Shown here: positions 58,112-64,000 of the stretch, piece after piece
Position numbering within the stretch: position 1 is the stretch's first letter
Layout: every line of letters starts with the position of its first letter
Origin: Aplidium turbinatum
Taxonomy: Eukaryota; Chordata; Ascidiacea; Aplousobranchia; Polyclinidae
Assembly: GCA_918807975.1 (NCBI GenBank)
Contig: OU964930.1
Span: forward strand, 11,030,372 to 11,094,371
Reading direction: 5' to 3'
Length of the DNA stretch: 64,000 nucleotides
Position numbers and translations under genes: made by a program
The notes under the pieces: generated by a model
The model's input: only the letters and a program-made list of their open reading frames with translations
Database searches by the model: none
Told to the model about the DNA's origin: nothing

Positions 58112-59306
58112 CAGAGGTGGGCACCCGCTACTTTTAAAGTAGCGCGCTACCTGCTACCGCTACTTGGGCCAAAGTAGCGCGCGCTACCGCTACTTCTTCC
58201 GCTACTTTTGTCTAAAATGACACTAGGAAACACTCAAGTCCCTATAAGTGACGCAAAAATGACCTTGAAAACGAATGTTATCATTCGTTTACGCTGTCAT
58301 TTTAACGTCGTTATAGAAAACACATTCTAAGGGAAATTTATTGTCAGGCTACGCATCTTTCAAAAACACGAGCATTTCGAAATGAGAGTCACTAAGTCCT
58401 GCCCGCTTTCGCTTAAGCACATCTTTTCCAACAGAGAAAAGTCTCTCCACCGCAGCACTGGAAGGAATGGGGGTGTTGTATTTAATGAACAGATGTTTTA
58501 ACTCGGTATTCGAAAAGCTCAAGGACTTGCTCTTGTCTGAAAAAAAAGCGTCCACAATTGTTGCTTCCTTCTGCACCGACGTTTCACGGGATGGCGCAAA
58601 CACTCTAAAAAATACATCCTCGGAGTCATGACTGGTGGTGGTGTCACTCTTTTCGGTATCAACCTGGCTTGATGTCTCCAGCAAAAGTCGAATTACATCT
58701 GTCTTGGCTTTTTCTCGCAGTGCTTCAGCATCATCCGTGGAGACGTAGTGCAGAAATTGTAGCCACGACGTCTTGAAGGAGGGATGAAGACATGATGCCA
58801 TAACGCATTTCATGTTGTTGAAGCACTTGCTCAATCGTTTCTTCACCCCTTCAAGGACTTTCACTTTCAACTCCTCACAGGTCACAAGATCACTGATCTT
58901 GGTCAACTTCTTCCCGCAAATTGTGATGGTTGGAAGCAAGACTCCGTAATATGCCTTGGACTCGCCCTGGAGAATGTCTAAAGCCTGGCAGATAGGCTTC
59001 ATCACACGGAGATATTCGCCGAAGAAGTTGACGTCAGCTAGAAAAGACCGAAACTTTGCAACCAAGCCAATTATATAGCTGCTTGACCACGCCAGTATTG
59101 CAAAAAAAACAAGCATTTTTTTTCAATTTGAATTAAAAAGTAGCGGGAGTGCGACTGAAAAAAGTAGCGCCTCTCCCGCTACCCGCTACTTTGGAATAAA
59201 AATAGCGCCGCTACTGCAGCCGCTACTCCAACTAAAAAGTAGCGCCGCTACCACTACTTTTACCAAAAAAGTAGCGCCGCTAGTAGCGCGCTACTGCCCA
59301 CCTCTG
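58112..59306 (-). mobile_element. hAT deletion derivative, perfect 8-bp TSD
   Basis: Inverted ends CAGAGGTGGGCA(C/G), with repeated GTAGCGCGCTAC and AAAGTAGCG motifs subterminally. Perfect 8-bp duplication CCAAAATG (58104-58111, 59307-59314). Encodes only the C-terminal third of a transposase (58349-59116), so it is non-autonomous. Confidence 0.9.
58349..59116 (-). pseudogene. hAT transposase, C-terminal 255 codons
   Basis: VMKPICQALDILQGESKAYY, ASCLHPSFKTSWL and NTPIPSSAAVERLFSVGKDV, then LKRKRAGLSDSHFEMLVFLK. The last block is the hAT dimerisation domain. The catalytic Asp/Asp and BED finger are missing because of internal deletion of the element; the reading frame that remains is open. 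Confidence 0.87.
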
Positions 59307-59326
59307 CCAAAATGTCATATGATGCG

Positions 59327-60273
59327 TCAGAACGGGGGGAGGAAGTTAGATGCAATCGTCAGAATACTGTCAGGTAGGGAGTCCAAATCAAGAGCGAATC
59401 CGCAGAAGTAAGTTACTGTTCCAATCAATGAACCAACAAAAGATATCATCACTTCAGAACATAAACAATAAGTTAGTCCTTCCGACCTCGATACCTTTTG
59501 AAAATTCTCGGTGATTTGCAATGACAATTTACAGTTCCATGCGATGGCTGCACTTGGCAACTATATCAATGACTGCATCATACTCGAGTACAATATCCTT
59601 GTATACATCTGAGCTAGACCATCCAAACGTGGCTCGGTATCATGGTCGTGCGGTAATAATTTTTCAGGTAGGCCTACCGGTAGGCTACTTTAGTGAACTG
59701 AAACATGGTCATTGGAGGCAGTTGTAACTGGAAGCGTAGCAAAGATTCGAAGTAATTTATGGATAATCGGATTAGTGCCGAGTTGTTCAGCAGCTTGACA
59801 CGCATCCACAAGAGTCGCAGGTCGTTTATCCACAGAAACTGCAAGCCAATTTGCTCTCCATCTTTGCAACTCAATGGTAGCTGCAAAGCAATTGCTTGGT
59901 TCAACATCCAGCCTTTCATGGTTGAAGTCGAAAATTTCGTCGATCGGCAGTCCTCATCTTCATGAATCAACAATGAAGGCAGAAATGTGCTGACTTTGAA
60001 AGCTAACGAGCAGTGCTCATTGAATCTCTCGTGAATTAGTGCCATGCAATTGTCAAGAAAAGGAAGAAAAACTGTTCGTTTAAAATAGATCTCCCCAGTT
60101 TCAGCTGGAATGTTAGGTTGATGTTGTTGTCTAGGTGCTCTCCGGGGCATTCGGATTTCTTGGCCAAAAACTGAGCATGCCTTGCCAGAAAGTTGGTGAA
60201 AAAACCTATTATCGCCCTTTAGGTCTTGCAACACAGTTACGTAGCTTCTAACATTCACTATTGTAGAATTCAA
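59327..60273 (-). pseudogene. Decayed hAT-like transposase fragment
   Basis: The - strand frame 60273-59674 reads VRSYVTVLQDLKGDNRFFHQ, SGKACSVFGQEIRMPR, RQQHQPNIPAETGEIYFKRT and VFLPFLDNCMALIHERFNEH. This order is typical of hAT-derived proteins of the P52rIPK/ZMYM-like type. The remainder to 59327 is degenerate with no clear frame. No element borders were found. Confidence 0.65.
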
Positions 60274-60295
60274 CGTAGCCTAGCCTATGTGTAGG

Positions 60296-60607
60296 TTTGT
60301 TTGTTTGTTTGTTTGTTTATCTTTATCCTGCATTGCGGGAAAGCGGACTTGAGCGCTATGCATCGATGTACGCCTTCCGACATACACCTGACCCACGCTG
60401 CAGCCGACGGCAATGTCTGTTTCCGGTTGTCTACTTTACTTATGACTTAAATTTGGTACTACCCATTACTCGAAATCGATCACTAGGTAGAGGCAATTAT
60501 CGTTAAGTTTCTTGCCCAGAGAAACAACAGCAAGTGCGGGTGGCTGGAGTCGAACATGCAGGCTCTCGACTGCGAGCCCAACGCGCTAACCACTCGGCCA
60601 CTCCTTG
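60296..60607 (-). mobile_element. tRNA-derived SINE (family 3) with AAAC tail
   Basis: The - strand starts AAGGAGTGGCCGAGTGGTTA (A box), with a degenerate B box TGTTCGACTCC. The body has GGTGTATGTCGGAAGGCG and CGCTCAAGTCCGCTTTCCCG, and ends in (AAAC)n at 60296-60320. Different body from families 1 and 2. Confidence 0.82.
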
Positions 60608-62014
60608 CAGGAGCTTATTTGTGGTGCTGCAGCACCATTAGACGAGCCGCCACTGTATGCATTGTATACTAGTGATTGCTTGCTTAATTAAATACTTACT
60701 TACGGTACGGTACTGTAATCAAGATTAAACTAGAAGTTGATTTGGAAACTCAGAATAATATTGGCAAATTGCATCGCAAAAAGTAGCCTAATTTGTAACT
60801 TATATATTTTTATTTATTTTTTACCTGATCATTAGGGGGGGGGCATCGCCCTTATCCTCCCTCCTAAATACGCTACTGGGTCCCACCTACTGCACCGGGT
60901 GGCAAACCGAGGGCAAACAAGAAGGTGGTCCGCTGTTTGGGGCTCGGTGCCACAGATACATGCAACAGGGCCCGTGTCGTAGCCCCACTCCACCATTGCA
61001 GACTTAGTGCGTCCAACACCGGTTCGGAATTACGGTAGCAAGCCTATACTCAATCCCTCAACAAGACGAAGTCCAAGTCCATTACATTTTTGAATTGATC
61101 ACTCAAATAAATACAAAGCTGGGTGAATTCGTTGATTTGATCTTTATCCTCGGACTGGAAAAGCTTCTTTGAAAGCTGAATCCTTGCAGTTTTTCGCATA
61201 ATTGCAGAATGTAGACTGTAGAGGCTTTACACCACGGCACTGACGCTGGCCGGATGACGACTACCGAGATTGACAGAGTGGAGTTTCCAGTAACGTTCGG
61301 CGGCTTAAACCGTTGGGAAAGCAACTTGGAAATATGCTGCAGCAAGGTAGTAGGCACGAAGGGCGTAATCGTCGGCGAAGCCCAAAGGCGTGTTGCCGAA
61401 GGCAACACTTCCAGCGTGGGGTCTGGGGGTCCTCCCCCAGAAATTTTTGAAAAACATTTCCAATTTGGTGCGCTCTGAGAGCATTTCTAAAACAAATCAA
61501 AAATTAAAATCTGTCAAATTGTGCTTCGCCTATGTCGTGATCATACATCCATTTAATGTTTAGAAGTCATGAACAATCTTAATTTTAACGTTGCAGGACC
61601 AAAATCCTGTGTTAGACATGGAATAATAGTTGTCTAAATATTTTATTCGTCATGAATGTTCATTCTCAGATATTCAGTTAGGCCTACACTACAAAAACTA
61701 ACACTTAGGCCTAAACATTACAACCGCAAGCAATTTGTACAAAAAGCTGGATAAATTTGCCTCCTGCGTATAGAAGCTTAACGAACTAAATATTGCATCC
61801 GCACTAGAACGTTCATTGGCGAAGTAACGTTATATCAACGCTGTAAAAAGGGCAAAGGCATGACTATGAAAGCTAGTAGGCTAAAGTACATGGCGAAGAG
61901 ACATCAAAAAACAGCAACAATCTTTTCGGCATTATGATGCTGTGCTGTGTACCGCGACGAGAGACCATTTTGACGAGTTAGTTTAGCCGCTCTAGCGAAC
62001 GTACGCATTGACGT
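60608..62014. other. Intergenic, nothing firmly recognised
   Basis: C-rich TATCCTCCCTCCTAAATACG near 60860 resembles a hAT end without a partner. A 101-codon - strand ORF at 61103-61408 shows no motif. No gene is supported. Confidence 0.4.
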
Positions 62015-64000
62015 TGTAATACCATACATTTAGTCACACAAACAAAGTTGGTTTTAATTAACTAAGAAGTTGCATAAACCTAAAACACAATAAGGTTAAC
62101 TCACAAAACTCAGCAAACAACACTTCTACTAAAGGTTAAACTAAACAAAGCAACTGCAGCTCAGTACACAAGACAGAACTCAACTGTGGCAAACAAAGTA
62201 AGTGTACAAATTAATCAGCGTCAGCGCAAAGCGCTTCAGGACAGAAACGTCCGAAATCGAGTACCACATTCTTCCCTCCTTAAAATGTTTTGCCAAATTA
62301 TCACGATAGTCTGAAATTACAGGTAATTAGATGGGTTGAATCGGTCAGGAGGTCTTTTTGTTCTTTGCGAGCGCCGAAGCTCCGTCTTTCCTTGTGAGTC
62401 GTTTTCAACTTGTGTAGCGGTATCTGAGGGACTTGAAACAATAGGCCCGCTTGATGAATTTTCCTTGTTCTCAGAAACTTCTTGGTGAATTTCGTCATTA
62501 CTTGAGTGATCATTAAAGCAGTTGAAAACATCAGCATTCGTATTCTCTTGTGACTCTGGTTCTGCTATCTCTGCTTCTTCACCATAAGTTGGGGCCAGGT
62601 TTTTAAGAGCAACTGTGTCCTCTCTGCCGTTCTGGAATCGTATATGAGCGTACTGGGGGTTTGCTTCAATGAGTTCTACTTCCTCTGCCAGTGGATCATA
62701 TTTTGATGCTCGAACGTGACGTTTCAGTAGAACGGGGCCTGGCGTCGTCAACCATGAAGGTATGGAAGTTCCAGTTGTTGACCTGCGTTGATATGCAAAA
62801 AGACGTTCATGTGGCGTTTGATTTGTTGCTGTGCATAACAGCGTGCGGATAGAATAAAGTACATTATCTAACACGTCTTGCCAACAATTATTCGGCAGTC
62901 CATGCGTTTTAAGGGCTAAAGTGATCGCTCTCCATATGGTCCCATTCATACGTTCAACTTGACCGTTTCCAGTGGGGTTAAAACTTGTGGTTCGGCTTGT
63001 AACGATACCTTTTTCATGAAAGAAACGTTTCAGTTCTTTGCTCATAAACGCTGATCCTCGGTCCGAATGCACATAAGCTGGCATTCCAAACACGGAAAAA
63101 AGTTTTTGAAGATGAATAATGATGCTTTTAGTGCTTGTGTCTTTGCAAGGGAAAGCAAATGGAAATCTGGAGTACTCATCACATATTAAGCCTACTAGTA
63201 TAAATCGATTTTTATTAGTAGACGGTAAGGGTCCCTTGAAATCCATACTCAGTCTTTCAAAAGGTTGAGTAGCCTTTATCAAATGCATTGCGTTGGGTCG
63301 ATAAAAACGGGGCTTACACTCGCAACAAGTTTTACAGGATCGGATAACATCGCGAATTTGATCGAGTGAGAAAGGTAAATTTCTAATTTTCACAAAGTGG
63401 GCCATGCGCGTCTCACTTGGATGGCAAAGAAAATCATGTAAACTTTTCAAGGTATTTTTACTCAGTGTCATGCATTTAATACGAGAAAGTGTGTCAGCTG
63501 GAACGTTTTCTTTCACACATCTATAGATGATATCGAAATCATAAGTACAAAGTTCAATGCGCCATCTCATGATTTTATCGTTCTTAATTTTACCTTTGTG
63601 CTTTGTGTCAAACATGTAGGCAACTGACTTCTGGTCAGTAATTAAAGTAAATCGTTTGCCTGTGAGATAGTGTTTCCACTTCCGAACGGATTCAATAATG
63701 GCGGCTGCCTCTCTTTCAACTGCTGAATGTTTCAGTTCGGATCCTTGCAAAGTTCTGGAAAAAAATGCCACTGGGCGGCCATTTTGATTAAGCGTTGCGG
63801 CTAAAGTAAACTCTTCTTTTTCAACACATGATGTATTGATCGACAAACCGACATCCTGACTTCTGTAGCATTCCGAGCTTTTTCGTGCTACATCTAAAAC
63901 CCTCGCTTGATCAAATGCGTTTGCAAGTGTTAGCGTTTGATTTTCAAGGAGACGTTGTCGAATACTACTATTTAAAATACCGCTTATGAAAGCATCTCTA
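62015..64000 (-). mobile_element. Ty3/Gypsy LTR retroelement fossil, cut by window edge
   Basis: A broken copy running off the right edge, on the - strand. Parts visible from right to left: a gag-like piece at the very edge (about 63850-64000), an RNase H region (about 63500-63846), and an integrase with its zinc-binding and catalytic core parts in 62317-63500. A probable 3' LTR of about 254 bp follows (62015-62268, ends TGTAATACC and, inverted, TGTGGTACTC) next to a purine-rich tract. Protease and RT were not seen in the window. At least one break is inferred; the age cannot be judged because the other LTR is outside. Confidence 0.82.

Noticed and set aside
60530-60607. tRNA gene (Ser/Leu-like) on the - strand
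   Set aside because: B box is degenerate, cloverleaf incomplete, and it is the head of a SINE with AAAC tail.
61103-61500. Overlapping ORFs on both strands near 61.3 kb
   Set aside because: No recognisable domain; probably part of an uncharacterised repeat with C/G-rich sequence.

Overview
The window is nuclear DNA from an animal. It is AT-rich, and its genes have GT-AG introns that interrupt proteins conserved throughout metazoans. No bacterial gene is present. The density of hAT, Mutator-like, CMC-like, Penelope, LINE, tRNA-SINE and Ty3/Gypsy elements fits a repeat-rich marine invertebrate. A tunicate or another lower deuterostome is my guess, but nothing in the sequence proves it.

Two host genes were reconstructed exon by exon. 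On the + strand, exons at 2015-2111, 10687-10784 and 11517-11583 encode the end of WDR83OS (Asterix, a subunit of the ER PAT complex); its first exon lies left of the window. On the - strand, 21 exons between 38111 and 13403 encode a complete cyclin-G-associated kinase (GAK) of about 1,264 residues: Ser/Thr kinase, inactive PTEN-like phosphatase, C2, clathrin/AP2-binding region and C-terminal J domain. The two genes converge tail to tail with about 1.8 kb between their stop codons. GAK uncoats clathrin-coated vesicles with Hsc70; Asterix helps membrane proteins fold at the ER. No functional link between the two is implied.

Nearly everything else is mobile DNA, often nested, and target-site duplications (TSDs) are readable at many borders. 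From left to right: a long palindromic composite (44-1885) holding a hAT MITE and a hairpin MITE; a Penelope-like element (about 2700-4310) split by a second copy of that MITE; a hAT element (5843-10061) carrying an RTE-like LINE and itself inserted in the 3' end of another LINE; a three-deep transposon nest with a 51-bp minisatellite in GAK intron 16 (17867-22341); two tRNA-derived SINEs; a hAT nest in GAK intron 9 (28247-30000); and a LINE fragment in GAK intron 1.

Upstream of GAK the sequence is almost entirely transposons. A hAT relic (38542-44955) contains a palindrome with two arms of about 900 bp. A CACTG-ended element sits at the exact centre of that palindrome, and a long-TIR 9-bp-TSD element sits beside it. 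Further right are a hAT (45860-47363), a near-full-length PHD/endonuclease/RT LINE (47394-51840), an almost intact hAT (52274-54730), a foldback element, LINE and hAT fragments, a SINE, and at the right edge part of a broken Ty3/Gypsy fossil.

The most interesting signals are the two repeat families defined by perfect or near-perfect 9-10-bp TSDs (the CGGCGAG family and the TTCGTAA hairpin family), the insertion at the palindrome centre, and two transposase families I cannot assign with certainty.
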